Below are positions 1-9,091 of a stretch of 64,000 bases of DNA, piece after piece. The stretch comes from JAAYDI01 sp052034005 (lineage in GTDB: Bacteria; Planctomycetota; Planctomycetia; Pirellulales; Pirellulaceae). The stretch is taken from assembly GCA_052034005.1 (NCBI GenBank), contig JBPOJB010000043.1:96063-160062 (forward strand), in the 5' to 3' direction. Both the position numbers and the translations under genes were made by a program. Position 1 is the stretch's first letter. Every line of letters begins with the position of its first letter. The notes beneath the pieces were generated by a model, which saw only the letters and a program-made list of their open reading frames with translations, made no database searches and was not told the origin of the DNA.

Positions 1-2270
1 CGGGCGCCGCGGATCAACGGGCTGCCGTGCTCGGCGAACCACGCGCGGCCGAGGCAGGTCTTGAGCATCTGATACTGTTCGACCTGGATCTGCTGCGCCA
101 GTTCGCAGAACGGCCCGTCATGCGCGTGGCTGGGGAACGAAGCGTGCCGTTGCGAGACGAACGTGTTGAGGAACGCATTCTCCATGACCGACAGCATATT
201 GAGCGAGACCGGCACGTACACATTCGCCTCGCTGGGATGGAACCGGAACCAGACGTTGCGGTATCCCCAGATGCGGACGTCCTGTCGCTGGTTCATTTCC
301 ACGTACCGGTCCGTGGCCTCGCTGATCGCCTGCAGCACCTTGTAGTGCGTGTCCGGGCCGCTCGCCTCGGGGTCGAGCGCACAGGAGATCACGTCCGGCT
401 TGATCCGGTTCAGGAGGTCGAGCACGGGCGCCACGTCGCGTTCCACGGTCGGCTCCGGCACGAAGATGTCACCGGTGTAGAAGCCGAGCCGCAGGTGCCG
501 GATATGCGAGCATTGCCAGCCGAAGTAGCCCCACAACGTCTCGGCCTCCCACTCCCGGCACATACCCTTGAGCCGCTGCATGGCGCTGGGGTCCTTGCGT
601 CCCGGGTAGACGCTGCCGAAGTAGTGTTCCAGCTCCGTCATCCGGTCGGCAATGGCCTCGATGTCGCTCTCTTCGTAGACCTCCATCAGGTTCCTCAACA
701 GGCGGCGGGCCGCCCCCTCGGCGCGCATCTCCTCGTTGCGGGCCGCGATGCCGTCGAGGTACTGCCAGATATCGCGATTGCGCCCCTGCTGGTTGTCGCT
801 GTCGAAGTACCCTTCGCGGCATAACGCCTGGAACTCCTTGGAGTGGATCCAGCGTTTGAGCCCTTGGAGCTGCTGCAACATGTACTGGTTCGTGACCGCC
901 GTGAACCCGCTGGTGAGCGTCACGAAATGATGGTCGTTCGTGGGGTTCCGCATGCTGCGGACGATATGGGGCAAGTACCCCAACATCAGGTCGTCATGGT
1001 GCGGCTCGGTGTGCAGGTAGCGGGTATTGGCGCAGACCGTGCTGCCGCGCTCGATGTTCTCAATCAACCGATCGCGCGTGAGGCTCACGAGTTCCCGGAG
1101 CGGCTGCCCGCGCCCTTTGAGCACGGCGGCAAGCATCAGGTCCTGGTCGGCTTCCTGCTGCGTCAGGTCGGACAGCGGCTTGTTCCGCTGCAGCGACAAG
1201 TTCACCACCGCCCGCATCACCTGCTCGTCCGAATAGTCCTGCGAACGCACCAGGAGGCTGACTTGTCGGCGGCACAGCTGCTTGGCGGCGCCCAGCGTGA
1301 CGTAGAAGCGCGCATGCGGGAGCACCCGCAAGGCGCTGGCCGGGATCCGGACGCTGACCGGGCCCTGGACCGCATCCGCAATCACGCCCGCCTTCGCCTC
1401 GCCTGCGGCAATGATGATCGCCGTGCACTCGGGGTTGTACGTGATCGTGCCCAACCCGATCGTGATCACCAGCCGCCGGCGCGAGACCTCGATGCCGCCC
1501 AAATCGCCGGCCGCCGCCGCCTGCGTCTCGTAATTCGTGGCCATCAGGCGCGTCGTCGAGAAATGATCCGAGCCCCGCACGTTGAACCCGATGTGCCCGT
1601 CCGGCCCGATGCCGCCCAGGAAGAACCCCAACCCGCCCAGCGCACGGATCTGCTCCTCGCGCTGCTGACACCAGTCGTCGATCCGGGACAGCACGGCCTG
1701 CTGCGCCCGCTCCAGGTCCGTCACCGCCTGCCGCGTCCGCAACGTCAGGTCCACCGTCGACTCCGGCCAGATCAGCTCGAGGTCCTGGTCGGGCGTGATC
1801 CCGATCTCCGCGCAATTCATCAGCAGGGCTTTGTGCGGATCCAGGCGCATGCCGGCCAGATAGTACTTCTTCACGTAGTGATGGAAGCTGTTCCTCTGCG
1901 TTGGCTGGATCGGATAGAACTCGTCAATCTGCACAAAGTGCAGGCTGCGCATGTCCGGACGACGCGCCGGATCGATCCCGCTCTTCTCCAACAGCTCGCG
2001 AGTCTCCGGCTCGTCCCACGTCTGGATCAGGCGGTTGACCCACCGGATGAAATGCTCCGGCGTCTTACCGGTCGGCAACGAGACCACGCCGCCGGGATGG
2101 CCCTGTACCCACTCGATGAACCGCATGGCCACCAGCTGCCCCAGTGCCGGGAAGTTGCTGACCGTGATCACCGGGATGTGCTCTTCCGGCGCGTACATCA
2201 GATCCAGCGGGGATTGCTCGACCGCCCGCGCTTCCACGGGCGATAGGGTCAGCTGATCATAGATACTCAT
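1..2270 (-). CDS. NagB-like glucosamine-6-phosphate deaminase fused to LmbE/PIG-L deacetylase domain (C-terminus cut by window edge)
   Basis: The reading frame runs without a stop from the ATG at 2270 to the left edge, giving at least 756 residues. The N-terminal third is NagB-like: PTGKTP at residues 66-71, IDEFYP at 115-120 and GIGPDGHIGFN at 220-230, which is the active-site loop of glucosamine-6-phosphate deaminases. A PHHDD motif at 423-427 is the metal-binding signature of LmbE/PIG-L N-deacetylases, and the rest of the chain follows it. Fusions of these two domains are known in Bacteroidetes-type genomes. The expected role is de-N-acetylation of an amino sugar and deamination of its 6-phosphate, feeding fructose-6-phosphate. 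There is no signal peptide, so it should be cytoplasmic. A purine-rich AGGCGAAG stretch precedes the ATG. The exact substrate is not readable. Confidence 0.87.
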   Translation of the reverse strand, partial: MSIYDQLTLSPVEARAVEQSPLDLMYAPEEHIPVITVSNFPALGQLVAMRFIEWVQGHPGGVVSLPTGKTPEHFIRWVNRLIQTWDEPETRELLEKSGIDPARRPDMRSLHFVQIDEFYPIQPTQRNSFHHYVKKYYLAGMRLDPHKALLMNCAEIGITPDQDLELIWPESTVDLTLRTRQAVTDLERAQQAVLSRIDDWCQQREEQIRALGGLGFFLGGIGPDGHIGFNVRGSDHFSTTRLMATNYETQAAAAGDLGGIEVSRRRLVITIGLGTITYNPECTAIIIAAGEAKAGVIADAVQGPVSVRIPASALRVLPHARFYVTLGAAKQLCRRQVSLLVRSQDYSDEQVMRAVVNLSLQRNKPLSDLTQQEADQDLMLAAVLKGRGQPLRELVSLTRDRLIENIERGSTVCANTRYLHTEPHHDDLMLGYLPHIVRSMRNPTNDHHFVTLTSGFTAVTNQYMLQQLQGLKRWIHSKEFQALCREGYFDSDNQQGRNRDIWQYLDGIAARNEEMRAEGAARRLLRNLMEVYEESDIEAIADRMTELEHYFGSVYPGRKDPSAMQRLKGMCREWEAETLWGYFGWQCSHIRHLRLGFYTGDIFVPEPTVERDVAPVLDLLNRIKPDVISCALDPEASGPDTHYKVLQAISEATDRYVEMNQRQDVRIWGYRNVWFRFHPSEANVYVPVSLNMLSVMENAFLNTFVSQRHASFPSHAHDGPFCELAQQIQVEQYQMLKTCLGRAWFAEHGSPLIRGA

Positions 2271-2360
2271 ACTTCGCCTCGCACCGATCGGAAAACGACT
2301 CGCCTATGGGGCCCTGCCACCGGCCTCAAGTCTAGCTTCGCCTCAGCCTCCCCGGTAGAT

Positions 2361-2377
2361 CCACTCCGCCGGAGTGG
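2361..2377 (+). repeat. Leader hairpin, copy 1 (CCACTCC-GCC-GGAGTGG)
   Basis: Seven-base perfect arms flank a GCC loop, and GGCCTGGACC overlaps its 3' end (2377-2386). The hairpin lies 76 nt before the start of the GH2-like gene. A second copy at 17610-17626 has the same loop but a swapped closing pair (C-G here, G-C there). It could be a leader RNA structure or a dispersed intergenic palindrome. Confidence 0.55.
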
Positions 2378-2453
2378 GCCTGGACCTGCCTGCGATCCCG
2401 CCGTAGAACAGTGTCCGTGCGGTTCGTCGTGCCCGATTCCAACGAGGTGCATC

Positions 2454-5400
2454 ATGACAACGCGTCCACCACGTCGGCTGTGCTGGGCCGTGCTGCTGGC
2501 CTGTGCGTGTACCTGCCTGGTGCCGGTCGGCCGGCTCCCGGCGGCGGATGATTCGGTCCTGGACCTGAGCGGCAGCTGGGGATTTGAGATCGATCCGGCT
2601 GATATCGGAGTCGCCAACCGGTGGTTCGAGCGGCCGCTGGCCGAGGCGCTCCAACTGCCCGGCTCGCTGCAGGCCCAAGGGTTCGGATCGGTCCCTGCGC
2701 TGGACACCCAGTGGACCGGATCGATCCAGCGCGGGGTGTTCGAAATGCCGCGTTACGCGGCCTACCGCGACGCGGCCCATTTCAAAATGCCGTTCTGGCT
2801 GCAGCCGAAGCGCCATTATGTGGGACCGGCCTGGTACCAGCGCACGGTGACAATCCCCGCGAGCTGGAGTGCTCGGCGAATCACGCTGCTGCTGGAGCGC
2901 TGTCACTGGTTCACAACCGTCTGGCTGGACGGCCGGGAGGTGGGCCAGGGCGAGAGCCTCAGCGTGCCGCACGTCTTCGATTTGGGCGCCGGCCTGCCGC
3001 CTGGCGACCATCATCTCACGATCCGCGTGGACAACCGCATGTCGATCGACGTGGGCGAGAACTCGCATAGCGTGACCGACCACACGCAGACGAACTGGAA
3101 CGGCATCGTGGGGCGCGTCGAGCTTCGCGCCGGCCCGCCGCTCTGGATCGACGACCTCCAGGTGTTCCCGGACCTCGCCCGCAACATGGCGCGCGTCCGG
3201 GTCGCCTTGTGCAACCGCACGGGCGCGCCGGCCCGTGCGAAGCTGCTGGTCCGCGCGAGCTGCCCGGGCGGGCCGGAGCATTCCGCGGAACACGAGCTGG
3301 CCGTCGCCGACGAATCGGCGGCCTGCGAGATCGATCTGGCGCTGGGTGCCCAGGCGCAGTTCTGGGATGAACACCAGCCGAATCTGTACACGCTGCACGT
3401 GCAACTGACCGGCGACGCGCAGGACGAGCGACAGACGGCTTTCGGCATGCGCCAACTGTCCACGGACGGGCCGCGGTTCACGCTGAACGACAAGCCCATC
3501 CAGTTCCGCGGCACGCTGGAATGCTGCATCTTTCCGCTGACCGGCTATCCGGCAACGGACCTGTCCGCTTGGAAGGCGATCATCGGCCGCGCCAAGCAGT
3601 TCGGGTTGAACCATATCCGCTTCCACTCCTGGTGTCCGCCGGAAGCCGCCTTCGCCGCCGCCGACGAACTGGGCTTCTACTTCCAGGTCGAATGCGCCTC
3701 GTGGGCCAATGGTGGGGCCAGCGTCGGGGATGGGAAGCCGCTGGACGAGTGGCTGTATCGCGAAGCGGACCGCATCCTGCGCGCCTACGGCAACCATCCC
3801 TCGTTCATGCTGCTGGCCTACGGCAATGAGCCGGCCGGACCGGGGCCCCAGCACATGGGCGAGAAGTACCTGGCGCAGTGGGTGACGCACTACAAGCAGC
3901 ATGCGCCGCGCCAGCTGGTCACGTGTGCGTCCGGCTGGCCATACCTCGCCGAAAGCGACTTCCACGTGATGCACGCTCCGCTGCGGCAGCATCGCCAGTT
4001 CGATGCGCTGGCGCCCGAGACGACGAAAGACTACCGACAGCACGTGGCCCGCTATCCCGTCCCGCTGATCAGTCACGAGACGGGCCAGTGGTGCGTCTTT
4101 CCGAACCTGGAGGAGATGCCCGCCTACCAGGGCGTGCTGGAGCCGAAGAACTTCGAGATCGTGCGGGATTGCCTCGCGCAGCATGGACTGCTCCACCAGG
4201 CCCAGGACTTCCTGATCGCCTCCGGCCGGTTCCAGACGCTGCTCTACAAGGAGGAAATCGAGGTCCTGCTGCGCACGCCGGACCTGGGCGGCTTCCAGCT
4301 GCTCGACCTGCACGATTTCCCCGGACAAGGCACGGCGCTGGTGGGCGTCCTCGACCCGTTCTGGAACCCGAAACCCTACGTCACCGACCGGCAGTTCCGT
4401 CGCTTCTGCGGGCCGGTGGTGCCGCTGGCCCGGATGCCCAGACGCGTCTGGACGACCGATCAGCCGTTCTCCGCGGTGGTCGAGGTGTCCCAGTATGGCG
4501 ATCGCGACCTGGCCCGGGCAACTGTCGAATGGGCCCTGCGCACCGACCAGGACCAGATGATCGGCCAAGGGTGCTGGACCGACGTGGATCTCCCCGCGGG
4601 CGGCCTGCACGAGGTCGGCACCGCCACCTGCTCGCTCAACGCGGTGCGGCGCGCCGGCCGACTGACGCTGACCGTCGCGGTCCGCGGCACCCCCTACGTG
4701 AACGACTGGCAGATCTGGGTGTATCCACCCCTGCCGGACACGCCGTCTGCCGACGACATCTTGGTGTCGCACGCGCTGGACGCGGCGACCGAGGCGCGGT
4801 TGAAGGAGGGCGGCAAGGTGCTGCTGCTGCCCCGGCAGTCGGCCATCGCCGGTGACACGGCCGGCTCCTTTGAGCCGGTCTTCTGGAACCGCCTGTGGTT
4901 CCCCACGCAGACGGTGCACACCTTGGGCCTGCTCTGTGATCCGGCACACCCCGCGCTGGCCGAGTTCCCCACGGACCCGCACAGCAACTGGCAGTGGTGG
5001 GACCTGTGCATGCATTGCAAGCCGATGATCCTCGACGGCCTGCCGGCCGACCTGGCGCCGATCGTCCAGCCGATCGACGATTGGAACACGTGCCGGAGAC
5101 TGGGGCTGGTCTTCGAGGCGCGTGTCGGGCCGGGGCGACTCCTGGTCTCCGCCGTGGACCTCGTGAAGGATCTCGAGCAGCGCCCGGTCGCCCGCCAGCT
5201 TCGGCACAGCCTGCTCACGTACATGTCCGGCGATCGATTTGCGCCCACGGCCTGCGTGTCCTGGGCGGCGCTCCAGTCGCTGTTGCGCACCCCTTCCTGG
5301 CTGGAGCAGCTGGAGGCCACTGTGCGGGCCGACAGCCAGCACGCGGGGTACGAGGCCGAGCGCGCCATCGACGGGAACCCCAACACGATCTGGCACACGG

Positions 5401-5717
5401 CCTACGGCTCGGACAGTCCGCCGCATCCGCACGAACTCGTAGTGGACCTGCGCGGCGTCCACGAGATCCGCGGGGTGGCCTACCTCCCGCGCCAGGACAT
5501 GGCCAACGGGCGGATCGCCCGGTACGAGATCTACGCCTGCGAGGATGGAAACGCCTGGGGCAAGCCGCTCGCGGTCGGCCAATGGCCCGATTCCCAGGAC
5601 CGGCAGACCGTGTTGTTCGCCGCCGGCGTCCGGGCGCGGTACATCCGGCTGGTCGCGATCTCGGAAGTGCACGGCAACCCGTTCGCATCCGTTGCGGAGC
5701 TTGACGTGCTGAGATGA
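2454..5717 (+). CDS. Secreted GH2-like glycoside hydrolase with C-terminal F5/8 type C (discoidin-like) domain
   Basis: This 1087-residue protein begins with a Sec signal peptide that ends near RLPAADD (about residue 30). A sugar-binding jelly-roll and an immunoglobulin-like domain follow, then a TIM barrel from about residue 345. The barrel has GNEP with Glu459 as candidate acid/base and SHETGQW with Glu542 as candidate nucleophile, the GH2 clan A arrangement. The last 120 or so residues (ERAIDGNPNTIWHT onwards) resemble an F5/8 type C carbohydrate-binding domain. It probably cleaves a beta-linked galactoside, glucuronide or mannoside of a complex glycan outside the cytoplasm, but specificity cannot be assigned. 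It opens the + strand run and is preceded by the hairpin at 2361. A 1148-codon antisense frame over it is a shadow. Confidence 0.88.
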   Translation: MTTRPPRRLCWAVLLACACTCLVPVGRLPAADDSVLDLSGSWGFEIDPADIGVANRWFERPLAEALQLPGSLQAQGFGSVPALDTQWTGSIQRGVFEMPRYAAYRDAAHFKMPFWLQPKRHYVGPAWYQRTVTIPASWSARRITLLLERCHWFTTVWLDGREVGQGESLSVPHVFDLGAGLPPGDHHLTIRVDNRMSIDVGENSHSVTDHTQTNWNGIVGRVELRAGPPLWIDDLQVFPDLARNMARVRVALCNRTGAPARAKLLVRASCPGGPEHSAEHELAVADESAACEIDLALGAQAQFWDEHQPNLYTLHVQLTGDAQDERQTAFGMRQLSTDGPRFTLNDKPIQFRGTLECCIFPLTGYPATDLSAWKAIIGRAKQFGLNHIRFHSWCPPEAAFAAADELGFYFQVECASWANGGASVGDGKPLDEWLYREADRILRAYGNHPSFMLLAYGNEPAGPGPQHMGEKYLAQWVTHYKQHAPRQLVTCASGWPYLAESDFHVMHAPLRQHRQFDALAPETTKDYRQHVARYPVPLISHETGQWCVFPNLEEMPAYQGVLEPKNFEIVRDCLAQHGLLHQAQDFLIASGRFQTLLYKEEIEVLLRTPDLGGFQLLDLHDFPGQGTALVGVLDPFWNPKPYVTDRQFRRFCGPVVPLARMPRRVWTTDQPFSAVVEVSQYGDRDLARATVEWALRTDQDQMIGQGCWTDVDLPAGGLHEVGTATCSLNAVRRAGRLTLTVAVRGTPYVNDWQIWVYPPLPDTPSADDILVSHALDAATEARLKEGGKVLLLPRQSAIAGDTAGSFEPVFWNRLWFPTQTVHTLGLLCDPAHPALAEFPTDPHSNWQWWDLCMHCKPMILDGLPADLAPIVQPIDDWNTCRRLGLVFEARVGPGRLLVSAVDLVKDLEQRPVARQLRHSLLTYMSGDRFAPTACVSWAALQSLLRTPSWLEQLEATVRADSQHAGYEAERAIDGNPNTIWHTAYGSDSPPHPHELVVDLRGVHEIRGVAYLPRQDMANGRIARYEIYACEDGNAWGKPLAVGQWPDSQDRQTVLFAAGVRARYIRLVAISEVHGNPFASVAELDVLR

Positions 5718-5764
5718 GCGAGTCGGGGGGATGACCAGGCCTGCGCTACCCCGGCGCGCAGAGC

Positions 5765-5773
5765 TGCTATAAT
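5765..5773 (+). promoter_or_regulatory. Extended -10 promoter element TGCTATAAT
   Basis: This is a perfect TATAAT at 5768-5773 with an upstream TGC, the extended -10 form. No good -35 is visible, which fits an extended -10 promoter. It lies 46 nt before the GTG start of the M3 peptidase gene. It also overlaps an in-frame ATG at 5772, which argues against that ATG as the start. Confidence 0.65.
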
Positions 5774-5819
5774 GCGGTTTCTTCACCATGTTTCGGACTT
5801 CGCCGCGGAGAGAGATGCA

Positions 5820-7922
5820 GTGACACGACCCAACTTCATCCTGACGACCTGTCTGTTAGCACTCATGACGACCACGACGTACGCAGCCAACCCGTTCTAT
5901 GCCCCCTGGACCACGCCTTTCGAGGTCCCGCCATTCAACCAGATCAAGCTGGAGCATTACCGGCCGGCGTTCGACGAGGCGATGAAGCGTCATCGGCAGG
6001 AGGTGGCGGCGATCTGCAGCGAGCCGGCTGCGCCCACGTTCGAGAACTCCGTCGAGGCTCTGGAGCGCAGCGGCGCGCTGCTCGACCGGGTCGGCAACGT
6101 TTTCTTCGCCATGAAATCGTCGATGAACAACGACGAGATGGAATCGATTGCGAAGGCCGTGGCCCCGTTGCTGTCGAAGCACGAGGACGAGATCCTGCTG
6201 AACGACGCGTTGTTCCAGCGGGTGAAGGTCGTGTACGAGTCGCGCGATGCGCTGTCGCTCACTCCCGAGCAGCGCAAGCTGCTGGAGGAGTACTACAAGC
6301 GGTTCGTGCGGGGCGGCGCCAACCTGCCGCCCGACCAGAAAGAGGAGCTCAAGGAGCTCAACGCGCAGCTGTCGCTGCTGTCGGTCAAGTTCGGCGAGAA
6401 CGTGCTGAAGGAAGAAAACCGGTTCGAGCTGCTGATCGACGACCAGACCGACCTGTCCGGCCTGCCCGCGACGGTGGTCTCGGCGGCGGCGGAGGCGGCC
6501 GAGGAGCGTGGCCAGGCTGGGAAGTGGCTGTTCACCCTGCACAAGCCGAGCATGATCCCCTTCCTGCAGTATTCGGACCGGCGCGCGCTGCGCGAGAGGA
6601 TCTACCGGGCCTACATCAACCGCGGGAACCACGACGACGAGCTCGACAACAAGGCGACGCTGGCGGAGATGGTCAAGTTGCGGGCCCGGCGCGCCAACCT
6701 GTTGGGCTACGAGACGCACGCCCACTACGTGCTGGAAGAGAACATGGCGAAGACGCCCGCCCAGGTCTACGCCCGGCTCAACGAGATCTGGCCGGCGGCC
6801 TTGCAGCGCGCCAAGCAGGAAGCGGCCGACATGCAGGCGCTGATCGACCGGGAGCAAGGCAATTTCCAGCTGGCCTCCTGGGACTGGTGGTATTACGCCG
6901 AGAAAGTGAAGAAGGCCAAGTACGACCTGGACGAGGAGATGTTGCGGCCGTACTTCAAGCTGGAGAACGTGCGGCAAGGCGCCTTCGATGTGGCCACCCG
7001 CTTGTACGGGCTGCAGTTCGACGAGCGCACCGACATCCCGATCTACCACCCCGACGTGTCCGTGTTTGAAGTGAAGGAGGCGGGCGGGCGCCATGTGGGG
7101 ATCCTGTACGTGGACTACTTCCCGCGGGCCAGCAAGCGGGGCGGGGCCTGGATGTCCGAGTTTCGCCAGCAGATGAAGGAGAAGGGCAAGGACATTCGGC
7201 CGGTCGTCTACAACGTCGGCAACTTCTCCAAGCCCACCGCGGACAAGCCGTCCCTGCTCTCCCTGGAGGAAGTCGAGACGCTGTTCCACGAATTCGGCCA
7301 TGCGCTGCACGGCCTGCTCTCCGACTGCACCTACAAAACGCTCGCCGGCTCGAGCGTCGCGCGCGATTTCGTCGAACTGCCGTCCCAGATCATGGAGAAC
7401 TGGGCCACCGAGCCGGCCGTCCTCAAGCAGTACGCGCTGCACTACGAGACCGGCGAACCGATGCCGGACAACCTGATCGCCAAGATCCAGGAGTCGCGGC
7501 ACTTCAACCAGGGCTTCGCCACGACCGAGTACCTCGCCGCCTCGTTCCTGGACATGGACTGGCACACGCGTGTCACGCCCGAGGCGACCGTGGATGTGTT
7601 GGCCTTCGAGCAGGCGAGCATGGACCGGATCGGCTTGATCCCCGAGATCATCGCGCGCTACCGCAGCTCGTACTTCAATCACATTTTCGCCGGCGGGTAC
7701 TCCGCCGGGTACTATGCGTACATCTGGGCGGAAGTGCTCGACGCCGACGCGTTCCAGGCCTTCAAGGAGACGGGCGACATCTTCAACCCGCAGGTGGCCA
7801 AAGCGTTCCGTGACAACATCCTGTCCCGCGGCCGCACGGCGGATCCGATGGTCCTGTACAAGCAGTTCCGCGGCAAGGAGCCGGGGATCGACGCCCTGCT
7901 GGAACGCCGCGGCTTGAAGTAG
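5820..7922 (+). CDS. M3 family zinc oligopeptidase / peptidyl-dipeptidase (Dcp/OpdA-like)
   Basis: This 700-residue metallopeptidase carries the M3 zinc motif HEFGH at residues 490-494, inside TLFHEFGHALHG. The length matches Dcp and oligopeptidase A (about 680-700). It cleaves short peptides, with two His and a downstream Glu binding zinc. The GTG at 5820 is preferred because GGAGAGAG lies just upstream and a -10 box covers the only earlier ATG (5772). From this start the protein begins with a likely signal peptide (ILTTCLLALMTTTTYAA), which points to a periplasmic enzyme. It would trim peptides released from glycoproteins by its neighbours. It appears to be a single-gene transcription unit with its own promoter. 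Confidence 0.93.
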   Translation: MTRPNFILTTCLLALMTTTTYAANPFYAPWTTPFEVPPFNQIKLEHYRPAFDEAMKRHRQEVAAICSEPAAPTFENSVEALERSGALLDRVGNVFFAMKSSMNNDEMESIAKAVAPLLSKHEDEILLNDALFQRVKVVYESRDALSLTPEQRKLLEEYYKRFVRGGANLPPDQKEELKELNAQLSLLSVKFGENVLKEENRFELLIDDQTDLSGLPATVVSAAAEAAEERGQAGKWLFTLHKPSMIPFLQYSDRRALRERIYRAYINRGNHDDELDNKATLAEMVKLRARRANLLGYETHAHYVLEENMAKTPAQVYARLNEIWPAALQRAKQEAADMQALIDREQGNFQLASWDWWYYAEKVKKAKYDLDEEMLRPYFKLENVRQGAFDVATRLYGLQFDERTDIPIYHPDVSVFEVKEAGGRHVGILYVDYFPRASKRGGAWMSEFRQQMKEKGKDIRPVVYNVGNFSKPTADKPSLLSLEEVETLFHEFGHALHGLLSDCTYKTLAGSSVARDFVELPSQIMENWATEPAVLKQYALHYETGEPMPDNLIAKIQESRHFNQGFATTEYLAASFLDMDWHTRVTPEATVDVLAFEQASMDRIGLIPEIIARYRSSYFNHIFAGGYSAGYYAYIWAEVLDADAFQAFKETGDIFNPQVAKAFRDNILSRGRTADPMVLYKQFRGKEPGIDALLERRGLK

Positions 7923-8002
7923 CCGCGCGACGCCGGCGCCACCGCTGGAAGCATACCGAACGACCTGATTTCTCAACCTGCTCTTGCACCAAGGAGAATC
8001 CG

Positions 8003-9091
8003 ATGAGTCGCTTGCATGTCCTGCTCGGTTGGGCCGTACTGGCCTGGAGCTGCGTCGCGGGTCCGGCGTGGAGCGCCGAGAAGCCCGTGTGGAAACCGCT
8101 GGCCGACGGCAAGACGTTCAACGGCTGGCATAAGAACGGCGAGGGGGATTGGACCATCGAGGACGGCGTCTACGTCGGCCGGGCCGACAAGACCAGGCTC
8201 TACGGACATCTGGTCTCCGACGCGGAGTATCAGGATTTCACCGTCCGATTCGACTTCCTGTGCGCCAGCGGCGACAGCGGCTTCTTCATCCGCACCAAGA
8301 TGCGGGACCCCGATCAGACGGTGGGCCTGCAAGTCCAAGTCGGCCCGCTCGGGACCGGCAATGGCGGCATCTACGAAAGCTATGGCCGCGGCTGGCTGCA
8401 GCAGCCCTCCCGCGAATTGGAGCGCGCGGGCTACCGGGAGGGCCGGTTCAACGAGATGATGATCTCGGCATACGGCGACCGCGTCACCGTGCACGTCAAC
8501 GGCATCAAGACGGCGGACCTGACCGACGCACAACTGTCGCGGGAACCCGGCGTGTTCGCGCTGCAGATGCACAGCGGCGTGGTCAATGACACGCGATTCA
8601 AGAACCTCGCGATCCTCGAGCGCGGCGAAATCACTCCCAAAGCCTTCCTCGGCACCGATGCGCCGGCCGTCGAACCGGGCCGGGACGGGACCATCTCCCT
8701 CTCCGCGGCCCGCGGACTGGGGATCGGGCCGGAGATCCGGTACAGGCCCGAGTGGGCCGCGTTCGGCTCGTTCACCGACAAGGACCGGATCGAATGGCCG
8801 CTCAACGTAACAGCTGACGGCCTGTATGACGTGTGGCTCGAGTGCGCCGTGGCGGACGACCAGGCCGGCAAACCGTTCGTGCTGGAAATCGGCGACCAGA
8901 GCCTGAACGGGACGATCGCCAAAACCGGGTCGCCGGAAACGTACGGCAACGTGCAGGTCGGCCGGATCAAGGTTCCGGCCGGTTCGCCGCGCGCCGTGCT
9001 GCGCCCCGCCGGCCCGTTCGATCAATGGCTGTGCAATCTGCGCGAAATCAAGCTGGTGCCGGCCGCGGTACCCACCACGGAGTCCCCTTGA
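8003..9091 (+). CDS. Secreted DUF1080 (3-keto-disaccharide hydrolase-like) protein
   Basis: This 362-residue protein starts at ATG 8003 behind an AAGGAG ribosome-binding site and has a Sec signal ending near PAWSAEK (about residue 25). Residues 28-205 form a concanavalin-like jelly roll of DUF1080 type: the KPLADGKTFNGWH opening, DSGFFIRTKM, and a late VHVNG strand. Some family members hydrolyse 3-keto-glycosides made by exported Gfo/Idh/MocA oxidoreductases, which fits the Tat-exported oxidoreductases nearby. A second beta-rich module fills residues 220-355 and may bind carbohydrate. The stop codon overlaps the next start by one base (TGATG), so it is translationally coupled to the HzsA-related gene. 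The exact substrate is unknown. Confidence 0.85.
   Translation: MSRLHVLLGWAVLAWSCVAGPAWSAEKPVWKPLADGKTFNGWHKNGEGDWTIEDGVYVGRADKTRLYGHLVSDAEYQDFTVRFDFLCASGDSGFFIRTKMRDPDQTVGLQVQVGPLGTGNGGIYESYGRGWLQQPSRELERAGYREGRFNEMMISAYGDRVTVHVNGIKTADLTDAQLSREPGVFALQMHSGVVNDTRFKNLAILERGEITPKAFLGTDAPAVEPGRDGTISLSAARGLGIGPEIRYRPEWAAFGSFTDKDRIEWPLNVTADGLYDVWLECAVADDQAGKPFVLEIGDQSLNGTIAKTGSPETYGNVQVGRIKVPAGSPRAVLRPAGPFDQWLCNLREIKLVPAAVPTTESP

Noticed and set aside
27..2246. Two long + strand frames over the left edge
   Set aside because: They oppose the NagB/LmbE frame and read as Arg/His/Gln-rich shadow sequence. The minus strand has clear NagB and LmbE motifs.
2343..5789. A 1148-codon open frame antisense to the GH2-like gene
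   Set aside because: It is a shadow of GC-rich codon use. It lacks family motifs and a ribosome-binding site, whereas the + strand frame has a signal peptide and catalytic motifs.
5856..7976. A 706-codon antisense frame over the M3 peptidase
   Set aside because: Shadow of the coding strand; the M3 zinc motif lies on the + strand.
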